A stretch of 64,000 nucleotides of DNA from Sinonovacula constricta (Eukaryota > Mollusca > Bivalvia > Cardiida > Solecurtidae): positions 30,308,328 to 30,372,327 of the forward strand of contig CM017563.1 of NCBI GenBank assembly GCA_007844125.1, given 5' to 3'. Each line of letters opens with the position of its first letter. The first letter of the stretch is position 1. The notes beneath the pieces were generated by a model. It did no database searches. It saw nothing but the letters and a program-made list of their open reading frames with translations, and was not told the DNA's origin. Positions 47,701 to 57,800 of this stretch are shown piece by piece. Position numbers and translations under genes: made by a program.

Positions 47701-49458
47701 AGACGATTGTCTGTAAACATTTGCTTCTGTCCCAGACGATTGTCTGTAAACATTTACTTCTGTCCCAGATGATTGTCTGTAAACATTTACTTCTGTTCCA
47801 GATGATTGTCTGTAAACATTTACTTCTGTCCCAGATGATTGTCTGTAAACATTTACTTCTGTTCCAGATGATTGTCTGTAAACATTTGCTTCTGTTCCAG
47901 ATGATTGTCTGTAAACATTTACTTCTGTCCCAGACGATTGTCTGTAAATATTTGCTTCTGTCCCAGATGATTGTCTGTAAACATTTACTTCTGTTCCAGA
48001 TGATTGTCTGTAAACATTTACTCCTGTCCCAGATGATTGTCTGTAAACATTTACTTCTGTTCCAGATGATTGTCTGTAAACATTTACTTCTGTCCCAGAC
48101 GATTGTCTGTAAACATTTGCTTCTGTTCCAGATGATTGTCTGTAAACATTTACTTCAGTTCCAGATGATTGTCTGTAAACATTTGCTTCTGTCCGAGATG
48201 ATTGTCTGTAAACATTTGCTCCTGTCCCAGATGATTGTCTGTAAACATTTACTTCTGTTCCAGATGATTGTCTGTAAACATTTACTTCTGTTCCAGATGA
48301 TTGTCTGTAAACATTTGCTTCTGTTCCAGATGATTGTCTGTAAACATTTACTTCTGTCCCAGATGATTGTTTGTAAACATTTGCTTCTGTTCCAGATGTT
48401 TGTCTGTAAACATTTACTTCTGTTCCAGATGATTGTCTGTAAACATTTACTTCTGTTCCAGATGATTGTCTGTAAAAATTTGCTTCTGTCCCAGACGATT
48501 GTCTGTAAACATTTGCTTCTGTCCCAGACGATTGTCTGTAAACATTTACTTCTGTTCCAGACGATTGTCTGTAAACATTTACTTCTGTTCCAGACGATTG
48601 TCTGTAAACATTTACTTCTGTTCCAGATGATTGTCTGTAAACATTTACTTCTGTTCCAGATGATTGTCTGTAAACATTTACTTCTGTCCCAGATAATTGT
48701 CTGTAAACAGTTGCTTCTGTTCCAGATGATTGTCTGTAAACATTTGCTTCAGTTCCAGATGATTGTCTGTAAACATTTACTTCTGTCCCAGATGATTGTC
48801 TGTAAACATTTACTTCTGTTCCAGATGATTGTCTGTAAACATTTACTTCTGTTCCAGATGATTGTCTGTAAACATTTACTTCAGTTCCATATGATTGTCT
48901 GTAAACATTTACTTCTGTTCCAGATGATTGTCTGTAAACATTTACTTCTGTTCCAGATGATTGTCTGTAAACATTTACTTCAGTTCCAGATGATTGTCTG
49001 TAAACATTTACTTCTGTTCCAGATGATTGTCTGTAAACATTTACTTCTGTTCCAGATGATTGTCTGTAAACATTTACTTCTGTTCCAGATGATTGTCTGT
49101 AAACATTTACTTCTGTTCCAGATGATTGTCTGTAAACATTTACTTCTGTTCCAGATGATTGTCTGTAAACATTTACTTCTGTCCCAGATAATTGTCTGTA
49201 AACATTTACTTCTGTTCCAGATGATTGTCTGTAAACATTTACTTCTGTTCCAGATGATTGTCTGTAAACATTTGCTTCTGTCCCAGATGATTGTCTGTAA
49301 ACATTTACTTCTGTTCCAGATGAATGTCTGTAAACATTTACTTCTGCCCCAGATGATTGTCTGTAAACATTTGCTTCTGTCCCAGATGATTGTCTGTAAA
49401 CATTTGCTAAGAAGGTCCATAAAATTATTGTATATATCTTTGAGACCGTCGAATTCAT
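41767..49458 (-). CDS. Hypothetical secreted 11-residue-repeat protein, 2563 codons, or an open satellite
   Basis: One uninterrupted frame. The start is MNSTVSKIYTIILWTFLA, which looks like a short signal peptide (charged start, IYTIILWTFLA core, cleavage plausible after the A). About 230 copies of SSGTE(V/A)NVYRQ follow, then the end GTDGLIWL. A TGA directly precedes the ATG in frame, so the start is fixed unless spliced; the Kozak context is poor (T at -3). Every unit is exactly 33 bp, and no stop or frameshift occurs in 7.7 kb. Common variants are GGA/GGG and TCA/TCG (silent) and GTA/GCA (Val/Ala); rarer ones are E/K, G/R, R/K, S/Y. The product would be hydrophilic, rich in S, V, N and T with no cysteine in the repeat. 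No family recognised. No promoter or nearby poly-A signal seen. Against a gene: satellites with period divisible by three are often open. Confidence 0.35.
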   Translation of the reverse strand: MNSTVSKIYTIILWTFLANVYRQSSGTEANVYRQSSGAEVNVYRHSSGTEVNVYRQSSGTEANVYRQSSGTEVNVYRQSSGTEVNVYRQLSGTEVNVYRQSSGTEVNVYRQSSGTEVNVYRQSSGTEVNVYRQSSGTEVNVYRQSSGTEVNVYRQSSGTEVNVYRQSSGTEVNVYRQSSGTEVNVYRQSYGTEVNVYRQSSGTEVNVYRQSSGTEVNVYRQSSGTEVNVYRQSSGTEANVYRQSSGTEATVYRQLSGTEVNVYRQSSGTEVNVYRQSSGTEVNVYRQSSGTEVNVYRQSSGTEVNVYRQSSGTEANVYRQSSGTEANFYRQSSGTEVNVYRQSSGTEVNVYRQTSGTEANVYKQSSGTEVNVYRQSSGTEANVYRQSSGTEVNVYRQSSGTEVNVYRQSSGTGANVYRQSSRTEANVYRQSSGTEVNVYRQSSGTEANVYRQSSGTEVNVYRQSSGTEVNVYRQSSGTGVNVYRQSSGTEVNVYRQSSGTEANIYRQSSGTEVNVYRQSSGTEANVYRQSSGTEVNVYRQSSGTEVNVYRQSSGTEVNVYRQSSGTEVNVYRQSSGTEANVYRQSSGTEANFYRQSSGTEVNVYRQSSGTEVNVYRQTSGTEANVYKQSSGTEVNVYRQSSGTEANVYRQSSGTEVNVYRQSSGTEVNVYRQSSGTGANVYRQSSRTEANVYRQSSGTEVNVYRQSSGTEANVYRQSSGTEVNVYRQSSGTEVNVYRQSSGTGVNVYRQSSGTEVNVYRQSSGTEANIYRQSSGTEVNVYRQSSGTEANVYRQSSGTEVNVYRQSSGTEVNVYRQSSGTEVNVYRQSSGTEVNVYRQSSGTEVNVYRQSSGTEANVYRQSSGTEANVYRQSSGTKANVYRQSSGTEVNVYRQSSGTKANVYRQSSGTEANVYRQSSGTKANVYRQSSGTEVNVYRQSSGTGVNVYRQSSGTEVNVYRQSSGTEANIYRQSSGTEVNVYRQSSGTEVNVYRQSSGTEANVYRQSSGTEVNVYRQSSGTGANVYRQSSGTEVNVYRQSSGTEVNVYRQSSGTEVNVYRQSSGTEVNVYRQSSRTEVNVYRQSSGTEANVYRQSSGTEVNVYRQSSGTEANVYRQSSGTEANVYRQSSGTEVNVYRQSSGTEANVYRKSSGTEVNVYRQSSGTEANVYRQSSGTEVNVYRQSSGTEVNVYRQSSGTEVNVYRQSSGTEVNVYRQSSGTEVNVYRQSSGTEANVYRQSSGTEVNVYRQSSGTEANVYRQSSGTKANVYRQSSKTEVNVYRQSSGTEVNVYRQSSGTEVNVYRQSSGTEANIYRQSSGTEVNVYRQSSGTEANVYRQSSGTEVNVYRQSSGTEANVYRQSSGTEVNVYRQSSGTEANVYRQSSGTEVNVYRQSSGTKINVYRQSSGTEANVYRQSSGTEVNVYRQSSGTEVNVYRQSSGTEVNVYRQSSGTEVNVYRQSSGTEVNVYRQSSGTEANVYRQSSGTEVNVYRQSSGTEANVYRQSSGTKANVYRQSSKTEVNVYRQSSGREVNVYRQSSGTEVNVYRQSSGTEVNVYRQSSGTEANVYRHSSGTEANVYRQSSGTEANVYRQSSGTEVNVYRQSSGTEVNVYRQSSGTEANVYRQSSGTEVNVYRQSSGTEANVYRQSSGTEVNVYRQSSGTEVNVYRQSSGTEANVYRQSSRTEVNVYRQSSGTEVNVYRQSSGTEANVYRHSSGTEANVYRQSSGTEANVYRQSSGTEVNVYRQSSGTEANVYRQSSGTEVNVYRQSSGTEVNVYRQSSGTEVNVYRQSSGTEANVYRQSSGTEVNVYRQSSGTEANVYRQSSGTEVNVYRQSSGTKANVYRQSSKTEVNVYRQSSGTEVNVYRQSSGTEATVYRQSSGTEVNVYRQSSGTEANVYRQSSGTEAYVYRQSSGTEVNVYRQSSGTEANVYRQSSGTEANVYRQSSGTEVNVYRQSSGTEVNVYRQSSGTEANVYRQSSGTEANVYRQSSGTEAYVYRQSSGTEVNVYRQSSGTEANVYRQSSGTEVNVYRQSSGTEVNVYRQSSGTEVNVYRQSSGTEANVYRQSSGTEVNVYRQSSGTEANVYRQSSGTEVNVYRQSSGTEVNVYRQSSGTEVNVYRQSSGTEVNVYRQSSGTEVNVYRQSSGTEANVYRQSSGTEANVYRQSSRTEVNVYRQSSGTEVNVYRQSSRTEVNVYKQSSGTEVNVYRQSSGTEANVYRQSSGTEVNVYRQSSGTEVNVYRQSSGTKVNVYRQSSGTKVNVYRQSSGTEVNVYRQSSGTKANVYRQSSGTEVNVYRQSSGTEVNVYRQSSRTEVNVYRQSAGTEVNVYRQSSGTEVNVHRQSSGTEVNVYRQSSGTEVNVYRQSSGTEVNVHRQSSGTEVNVYRQSSGTEVNVYRQSSGTEANVYRQSSGTEVNVYRQSSGTEANVYRQSSGTEVNVYRQSSGTEVNVYRQSSGTEVNVYRQSSGTEVNVYRQSSGTEVNVYRQSSGTEVNVYRQSSGTEVNVYRQSSGTEVNVYRQSSGTEANVYRQSSGTEVNVYRQSSGTEVNVYRQSSGTEVNVYRQSSGTDGLIWL
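41786..49408. repeat. 33-bp satellite array, about 231 copies
   Basis: The + strand unit is GATTGTCTGTAAACATTTAC plus TTCTGTTCCAGAT. The array is strikingly constant in length. Rare marker variants recur at multiples of 33: TAAATATTT at 45536, 46559, 47153 and 47945 (31, 18 and 24 units apart) and TAAAAATTT at 47681 and 48473 (24 units apart), showing block duplications within the array. The + strand frame (MIVCKHLLLFQ repeats) is broken by TAG in variants such as TCCTAGACG. Confidence 0.97.
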
Positions 49459-49530
49459 TCAGAATTAAGAATCGAGGCAGTAAATATCGGTACAAGTGTG
49501 TCTCTGTGTTATTATTGTATTGATTCTACG

Positions 49531-51384
49531 TTTTTAGCTCACCTGAGCACAACGTGCTCAAGGGGAGCTTTTGTGATACCGCTTCGTCCGTCGTCCGGCG
49601 TCCGTCGTTCGTCGTTCGTCGTCCGTCGTCCGTCGTTCGTCGTCAACATTTACCTTGTGAACACACTAGAAGCCACAATTTTTATCCAATCTTCATCAAA
49701 CTTGGTCAGAATGTTTGTCTGCATGAAATCTTGGATGAGTTCATTATTGGGTCACCTGGGGTCAAAAAGTAGGTCACGAGGTCAAATTTTAGGAAAAACT
49801 TGTGAACACACTAGAGACCACATTTATAGCCCAATCTTCACCAAACTTAGTCAGAATGTTTGTCTACATGAAATCTTAGATGAGTTCGTAACTGGGTCAC
49901 GTGGGGTCAAAAAGTAGGTCACTAGGTCAAATCTTAGAAAAAGCTTGTGAACACACTAGAGGCCACATTTATAGCCCAATCTTCACCAAACTTGGTCAGA
50001 ATGTTTGTCTGCATGAAATCTTGGATGAGTTCGTAACTGGGTCACGTGGGGTCAAAAAGTAGGTCACTAGGTCAAATCTTAGAAAAGCTTGTAAACACAC
50101 TAGAGGCCACATTTATAGCCCAATCTTCACCAAACTTGGTCAGAATGTTTGTCTGCATGAAATCTTGGATGAGTTCGTAACTGGGTAACGTGGGGTCAAA
50201 AATTAGGTCACGAGGTCAAATCTTAGAAAAAGCTTGTGAACACACTAGAGGCCAAATTTATAGCCCAATCTTCACCAAACTTGGTCAGAATGTTTGTCTG
50301 CAAGGAATCTCAGATGAGTTCGTAACTGGGTCACGTGGGGTCAAAAAGTAGGTCACGAGGTCAAATCTTAGAAAAAGCTTGTGAACACACTAGAGGCCAC
50401 ATTTATAGCCCAATCTTCACCACACTTGGTCAGAATGTTTGTCTGCATGGAATCTCAGACAAGTTCGTAACTGGGTCACGTGGGTTAAAAAGTAGGTCAC
50501 TAGGTCAAATCTTAGAAAAAGCTTTTGAACACACTAGAGGCCACAATTTTTATCCAATCTTCATCAAACTTGGTCAGAATGTTTGTCTGCATGAAATCTT
50601 GGATGAGTTCATTATTGGGTCACCTGGGGTCAAAAAGTAGGTCACGAGGTCAAATTTTAGGAAAAACTTGTGAACACACTAGAGACCACATTTATAGCCC
50701 AATCTTCACCAAACTTGGTCAGAATGTTTGTCTGCATGAAATCTTGGATGAGTTCGTAACTGGGTCACGTGGGATCAAGAAGTAGGTCACAAGGTCAAAT
50801 CTTAGAAAAAGCTTGTGAACACACTAGAGGCCACATTTATAGCCCAGTCTTCACCAAACTTGGTCAGAATGTTTGTCTGCATGAAATCTTAGATGAGTTC
50901 GTAACTGGGTCACGTGGGGTCAAAAAGTAGGTCACAAGGTCAAATCTTATAAAAAGCTTGTAAACACACTAGAGGCCCTATTTATAGGCCAAGCTTCATC
51001 AAACTTGGTCAGAATGTGTGTCTACATGAAATCTTGGATGAGTTCGTTATTGGGTCTCGTGGGGTCATAAAGTAGGTCACTAGGTTAAATTTTAGAAAAA
51101 GCTTGTGAAAACACTTAAGAGGCTACATTGATGGGCCAGTCTTCACCAAACTTGACCATCATGTTTGCCAGTATGAAATCTTACATATGTTTTGAAGTGA
51201 GTCATGAGGATTCAGTAGGTTACTTGGTAAAATTCTAGAAAATGTTCAACCCAGTGGCCAATAGTCCAATCTTCACCAAAGATTTCTAAAGTAAATAACT
51301 CTTAATTACTTAATGCCAGATTTGAGCCTACATAAAGCCTGTGTCATCAGGTGAGCGATTAAGGGCCATCATGGCCCTCTTGTT
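49531..51384 (+). mobile_element. Pearl/Helentron-like non-autonomous element with 145-bp core repeats
   Basis: The left end is TTTTTAGCTCACCTGA and the right end contains TCAGGTGAGCGATT, an inverted terminal match of 10-11 bp. Each end has a hairpin: GAGCACAACGTGCTC (49545-49559) and GGGCCATCATGGCCC (51363-51377). A short microsatellite of CGTCCGTCGT type follows the left end (49586-49642). The body is about ten 145-bp tandem copies (GTGAACACACTAG at 49657, 49802, 49947 and so on) with degenerate copies toward the right. This layout matches the pearl type described in bivalves and fits Helentron-derived elements. No transposase is present; short + frames are repeat shadows. I recognise the sequence as common in bivalve genomes; the class is inference. 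Confidence 0.75.
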
Positions 51385-51719
51385 TAATTAGGTATACCAA
51401 TAATGAACTTGTAATCTGGAAATGGTACGCCGAACTCATGTTCTTCAAAAATATACATATAAATGTGTTGACTTCTTTCCTGATAATCAAGAACTGATCA
51501 TGCTAAATTTATTGGTTTAACTCCAGATTTACCGTTTTTCAGCTGTGATCAGTTTGATTAGCACCTACAGATATCTCTAAAGTTGTGGACAGATAACCAA
51601 TTATGTAAGGATGTTTTATGAATTCACACAATCGGGAAATTTCAGACGACGTTATATTTATTTATCCCCCCTTTTTGTAGATGTGTGGCTTTCATCATAC
51701 AACATTCACTTTAATATTA
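51385..51719. other. Intergenic spacer, nothing recognised
   Basis: AT-rich sequence between the mobile element and duplication block B. Confidence 0.5.
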
Positions 51720-52343
51720 TTAGATAAGGGGTTATTCAGACCTTAATTGGTCAAAGTTATCTTAGTAATAGACTTCGGCTTAAATATTGAGTACAAATAT
51801 TGGCATAAACAAATAGGACAGTTCTGAAGGAGAGAATTACGATTCTATTTTATCAATGACTTGCGATAATAGTTTACGATAATTCCATATGGCATCATGG
51901 TACAATGATAAGGTCTCGGATCTCCGTGACATTAAATAAATACAGTACTCTGATAAGATATTGACGAATTCTACATAGAGAAACTGTAGCATTTAACATA
52001 CACGTTTTTGTGTGTGTTTCATTTAAGATAATGTATGTCATTAAACATTTACTGGCTGGTTGCATTGTAAAGTTGAAATGTGTAGAATTTCTTAAAATTA
52101 AGCAGTTCACCAAACATGCCGTATTTTAAATAAAATGGTGCAGATTGCTGTTATAGTTTGTAAAATAAAGCTTTGAGTAGTGAACATCAGCTACGTTGTT
52201 TGTGAATATCCTATCAAAGTCTATTGTTCACCCGTAGATAGTCGTGTATGTATAATACTAAGGCCATATGGATGTTTACTGCTTAACTGAAAATGCGGCA
52301 TTTGTGTTAATGCATTTATCGTTATGATATCAATTATACTGAC

Positions 52344-52415
52344 GCCTCTATAGCTCAGTGGTAGAGCACTGGTCTCGTAAACCAGGGGTCGTGAGTTCAA
52401 ACCTCACTGGAGGCA
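52344..52415 (+). tRNA. tRNA-Thr (CGT anticodon)
   Basis: Identical to the copies at 27107 and 36661, with all stems paired and anticodon CGT. A T8 run about 15 bases after the discriminator base can terminate transcription. Confidence 0.96.
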
Positions 52416-53027
52416 ACGGTGAAATTGTTTTTTTTATAATATTGAAACATACACATACAATACACCAATTAGGTTTCATTTCCAAGTTCCACTGTTGTGA
52501 GCTAGTGTTACATTAGGATTATGGTATTATTGTTGTCACAGCATTGATATTTTTATCAAGAAACAGAAAATGGACTCTTATTAAATCCCTTTAAAACGAC
52601 ATTCTTTATAAATAAAAGTGACAATAGTAAAGACTATCAATCACTACTTTAAGCTATATGCCATTGTAAAAAGCTCACTTTGCCAACAATTTAAGGAAAA
52701 CACGTACAAGAGTAAGCTAAGCTACGACAAGTATATGTACATTCTACATACTTAGCTGCTCTGTTTCAAAGGCAACATGTCAATAACACATCAATAAATA
52801 AATGTGCTATTTAATGAACGAGTTCTATTGCATCGATGTTTTTTTTCCGATCATATAAAACCATAAAGCCTAGTTCTGTGTTAATATAGATAAACAAAAC
52901 ATTGTACATACATTGTATATAACATTTTAAAAGTATAGAATACTAATTATACAAATACTATTATTATGCAGTACTTGTCAAAATCTAAACATTTGACAAA
53001 ATATGCTGTAAGACGACTATTACATGT

Positions 53028-53079
53028 TTCCATAGCTTGTTTTCATAGCTTGTTTCCATAGCTTGTTTCCATAGCTTGT
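53028..53079. repeat. 13-bp tandem repeat, 4 copies
   Basis: TTCCATAGCTTGT repeats four times, the second copy with one change. It lies inside duplication block B copy 1 and is not expanded in the other copies (one AGCTTGTTTAAGATAA-like word near 61526). Confidence 0.85.
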
Positions 53080-53775
53080 TTTAGATAATTCTGCAATAGA
53101 TAATACATGTCAGAGTCTTTATTATTTGATATACTTTAATAAATTATTTTATTCATCCACTTTTGGAATAGATTTTGATGTAGAAGAAGGACCAAGGAAT
53201 TTACAATTTATAATATTATTTATCTATTTAGTTATCATAGTTAATGTAAATATAGAGAAACATAAGTCTTTTTAATTGTATTTAATTTTTGCGCTAAGAA
53301 AGAATGCCATTCAGGATGTGGTTTAAGGTGTTACACATAAGTATACTTAATCTGCACATACTTCTATGTATTGGTATTACGAAAAATTGAGTTATAAATT
53401 AAAAACGAAACCATTGACAAGGTTTTTAGCAAAAGCAAGAAAAAAATAAAATCAGTTGAAACTTTATGTTAAGCTCTTAGTTAACATAATTTGGGTGTAC
53501 AGTGTAGAGTCCTGTATACCCATCTTCTTTTTAAATATGTTGTAAGCACGTTTTATCTATACGTGCGGTATTGGACGAAAAAACTACAGCTTTCATACAG
53601 TTATATTTTCTAATGCATAGTATTTTAGTTATGTAAAGAGGTGAATTTTTACAATAAAGCCAAGATTTTGTATCTTGAACTGCCTTTCTAAACACCAAGG
53701 TACATTTTGCATATTTATAGTAAACTGACATTAAGAATGCACATTAATAAAAACGTTCACATTAAAAGGAAACAT

Positions 53776-53811
53776 ATATGTGTGTGTGTGTGTGTGAGAG
53801 TGTGTGTGTGT

Positions 53812-53884
<73 letters not shown>
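53776..53884. repeat. (GT)n microsatellite
   Basis: About 108 bp of GT dinucleotides interrupted by three GA steps in the first half. The minus His-Thr frame is a shadow. Confidence 0.95.
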
Positions 53885-53887
<3 letters not shown>

Positions 53888-54689
53888 TCTCCCCTAAACT
53901 GATAAAATAACATTCTGACTTTTCACCTGACAGTTAAGTACCAAATCCATTTATCCATTTGTAAAATAACACCAGAGCAGTCTACAAAAGACTCGTCTTT
54001 TGCTATTTGTAGGAAGTTTTCTAGTTCGTATCTGAACAGTGCATCGGGCTTTTTATCATCTTCACAATTCATATTTAAAATGAGAAACGACAGCGGTATA
54101 TTGTCATATTTAATTACCGCGTCTGAAACCAGGCATTTATCACAAGGCGTCCAGAAAATCTGAAATATTTATGACAATTTTACATTAGGGAAATTAAAAA
54201 AAAATTGTTTGTGAATTTTATCATAGATTATTTTGAATCGGCTACTTTATATTTTCTTTAATCAAAAGCAAACACAAAATTGTCCTTTAAGAAATCGTTC
54301 ACACCTTTCCAACTACGTGTCTACTTTTAAACATAATTAAACACAGTAACTACTAGATCGATTTTGGTACTATTTATGCTGAATTACTATAAAACATTGG
54401 AGCGTAATGTTTCTATCAACTCTAATTCTATTAACTTTAATTCTTAAAACATAATGGATAAACATATTTTCTTTTAGCTATTGATAACTTGAAGTGTGTG
54501 TTGCATCTGTCGAATTAAGATTTTATTCAAATTTAATTTCATATACAGTTTTTTTTTCAGAAACATAATATCAGAAAAATAAATCTGCTCATGTATTTTC
54601 TCAATGAAACAAATTGAATAAAGTTTGTTTAAAAGCTGTGTTGAATTATAAATGATCTTACAGGTCTGATAATTTTTATAAACTAAAAA

Positions 54690-54845
54690 CAAAACAAAAC
54701 AAAAAAAAACAACAACAAACGAAAAGAAAACACACCAAAAAAAACAACAAAAAAACAACAGCAACAAAAAACAACACAAAAAAACAACAACAAAAAAAAA
54801 CAACAACAACGAAAAGCTACAACAACAACAAAACTAAACAAAAGC
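54690..54845. repeat. A-rich (AAC)n-type low-complexity tract
   Basis: CAAAACAAAAAAAAACAACA and similar. The phenylalanine-rich minus frame at 54474-54809 comes from it. Confidence 0.85.
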
Positions 54846-57800
54846 GCACATAACACAAACAAAACTTACAACAATCGACAAAAAGACTGAAGATGATTCG
54901 AAAATTGGTTCTGTCAAGATTAAGCTAATGTTGTATTGTTATTCAGTAATTGTAAACTGTGTGTTGCCTTTGAATCTGACTGGCTCATCCCGATCACGTG
55001 ACTGCTTTTTACTTTTAATGAAACCTGCTTTGTCAGATCCTCATTAATATTCATGGCCGGACTAAATTTTTTGACAATGCCACGAAGACACACACTGTTT
55101 ACATGTATACTACTCTGACAATTAGAATAAGCTTACAAAATGCTTGTATAAATGTCAAATTAAATAAAATGTTGATAATTTGTTTATTGAACCAGTCTGA
55201 TTACTTTCCACACAATTGCTCTAGTTCATTTTCTAGCGCTACAAGTCAGTTTAAGAAACAGACCAATTAAATTGCATTCACAATCCAAATTTTAATCCTG
55301 CTATCATAATCCAGTCGTTGTTGACTCAACTTCAAAATAGAGAAGCAGTTTTTATTCACGTATTACAGTCCACCTATAGCTCACGCAGTTCATGCCAATT
55401 TGCAAAATCCCACTCCAAAGCCATAATACCGACGGACTAGCACGAACATTTATCATAGAGATATGCAAAGAGGAATAATGCTCCTATTAACCATTTAAAA
55501 TAATGAAACATTTACATCAAAGATTTTACCACCATCACCACTACCACCACCACCACCATTACAACAACAACAACACAAAAAACAACAACAAAAACACACA
55601 AAACTCGCCAACTTCTGTCATTTTGGTTCCTATCTGTAGTTAAGGATACTTTCAAGTTAAGAATCGGTACTTATACAATTCAAATTTGTGAAACTATAAA
55701 GTTAGGGGTCACGATAAAATACGAATGAATGTGCCGACTCTTCAATTAAACCAGTTGTCAGGTAACTATAAAGTGTCGTTAATATCCTTTTTACATTTTA
55801 CTATTTATTTTTACACACAAGTGGAACGATGGCAATTACAAGGATTGCATGTAAACTTTGTGCGTCTCATCGTGGTATGAAACACAGTTGCCTTACATCT
55901 AATTAGACCATAATCTTATGCAAATATATAAGGCAGATGCGTATAATACCACGACGAAACGCATAATGTTAGCATTTAGTCTCTAATTAATAGTTAAATA
56001 AGAAAAGGTCCTATAAGAAAGATCACAGATATTTAAATCTAAACTACCTCTAGACAATAAGAATATAAGACAAAGTCCTATGTGTATTGCAACATATACT
56101 GAACTTTAAAAAGATAAAGGGCAAAGGTATTGACATGCAAGCCAAATGTAAAAGTAAGAACAAATCATTTAACAAAAAGGGCAAACCGAACAGTTAACAA
56201 GCGATGACGTTTTCATTTATAAATTATGACGAAAGTTGTGACGTCATTGAAAAATAATGTCCACATAATATTTAGAAGAGAGAAGTATTATTTCTGTTAG
56301 GAGAACAAAAAATGTTGATTGTTAATAAATGTAATATTTTTAATCAAGAAAAAATGAAAAGCAAACAGGGTAAATGAAAAAGTGACAAAAAACAGAGAAG
56401 AGACATAACACACAAAAAGTAAAAACCAGCAGGTACCGACTTGGAATGGTCAGTTGGCAAAAGACTGGGCTAAAACCTGGTTTGTGGAGCGCTGCAACCT
56501 CGCACTTCCTAAGGGTTTTTCTATCAAGCAAACAGTGCAAATAAAAATATCCCATCAAAGTTTGACAACTAACAGTAAGCACCTGCATCCGGATTTAAAA
56601 TTGATAAAATGAACTTATATACAGGCAAAACAACTAGTAGTATAATAAACGATAAACATATGTACAATATGTACAGTAGATAAAAGCCTCGCAATCTAAA
56701 AGTTCAAAATGAGAGAGTAGTAAAGAACCCAAGCGATGACATGTAGTAAGAACAATTGAATGACGTCATACAAATATACCATGATGTCATATGTCATATG
56801 TGCCATAAGTGAAATTAAAAAAAAATGAAGGGAAGTATCGAAATCTAGAAAACAACCCAAACCAACAAAACAAAATGAAGTGTTATGAGGAGTAAATAGA
56901 TAAACAAATCAAATAATATATTATAAAAAGCCGAGGACAATTGACATAAATGTACAAAACCCCGATGTTATACCTGCTGTGCAATCTCATGTAAAGGGTA
57001 TGGATACTGCTCAAGTTGTCTCAACTATACAGGGCACGACTGGAGTGATAAAAAGACAAAATCCAACACTGACTTCCAATTATGCCTTTAAGTCACTGTT
57101 TTCATACAGTCTAAACGAAAGCGAGATAGTGACAACGTCCAAAAAGGATGCCGGTGAGGTGTTTATTCAAACTCATTTTCAAATTTGTTAACCCCCATAT
57201 ATCTTCAAAAATATGAAACAAAATGTTACAGTTCCTAATAAGTAAAAGACATTAATATGTTAAAGTGTTTAAATACTTTACAAGTAAAGTTTGAATGTAA
57301 AGAAATGCTATTGTGGCATGTAATCTCATGTTTGTAAACAAAGAATGTACGATCTAACTTTTAGTCACCTTTCGTAAGATTTTATACATTTACTTCAACC
57401 CTCAACTCAAATACACACATACACTATGGCAATTAATTATGTAAGTGTTTTAAGTATGACAATGAACGCAGCGACGCAGTACGTACAAATTAAACATTTT
57501 CGGAAAACGTCGGAATTTCAAATTCGAAGTCATTTTAAAAAAATTATGCCATTTTTTGGCTCGAGAATTAAAATGGGATTTTTTACTTTATATTTTTTGT
57601 TAGCAAGCAAATAATTTTATAAAACCAGTATATTATCACTGTTTTTCGATCGTGAAAATGCATTTAGAAATGCATTTAAATTTTATTGGGTCATGTTTCT
57701 ATGATAAATTTCTCGCCCCTAGCTGCATTCAGGTTGAGAAGTTAAGGAGTTTTAAAATCAGCAACTCTAACCTCTTGGCCACCATCGTTCCACGTGGCAG

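Larger units (their letters stand above)
51720..54680 (+). repeat. Segmental duplication block B, copy 1, carrying tRNA-Thr
   Basis: Colinear with 59950-61800 and, to the right of the tRNA, with 61900-63720. Landmarks are GATAAGATATTGACGAATTC (versus TATAAGATATTAACGAATAC), GTGAATATCCTATCAAAG, TTCCGATCATATAAAACC, GTAAGCTAAGCTACGAC, AGGCGTCCAGAAAATCTG and GTTGATAACTTGA-like text near the end. Copies are diverged by substitutions and indels. Confidence 0.7.

Noticed and set aside
46284..49523. 1079-codon + strand frame (MIVCKHLLLFQ repeats) and similar + frames from 41862
   Set aside because: Antisense reading of the 33-bp satellite, broken by TAG at many variant units; the minus frame is the only continuous one.
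54474..54809. 111-codon phenylalanine-rich minus frame
   Set aside because: Low-complexity translation of an A-rich (AAC)n tract.
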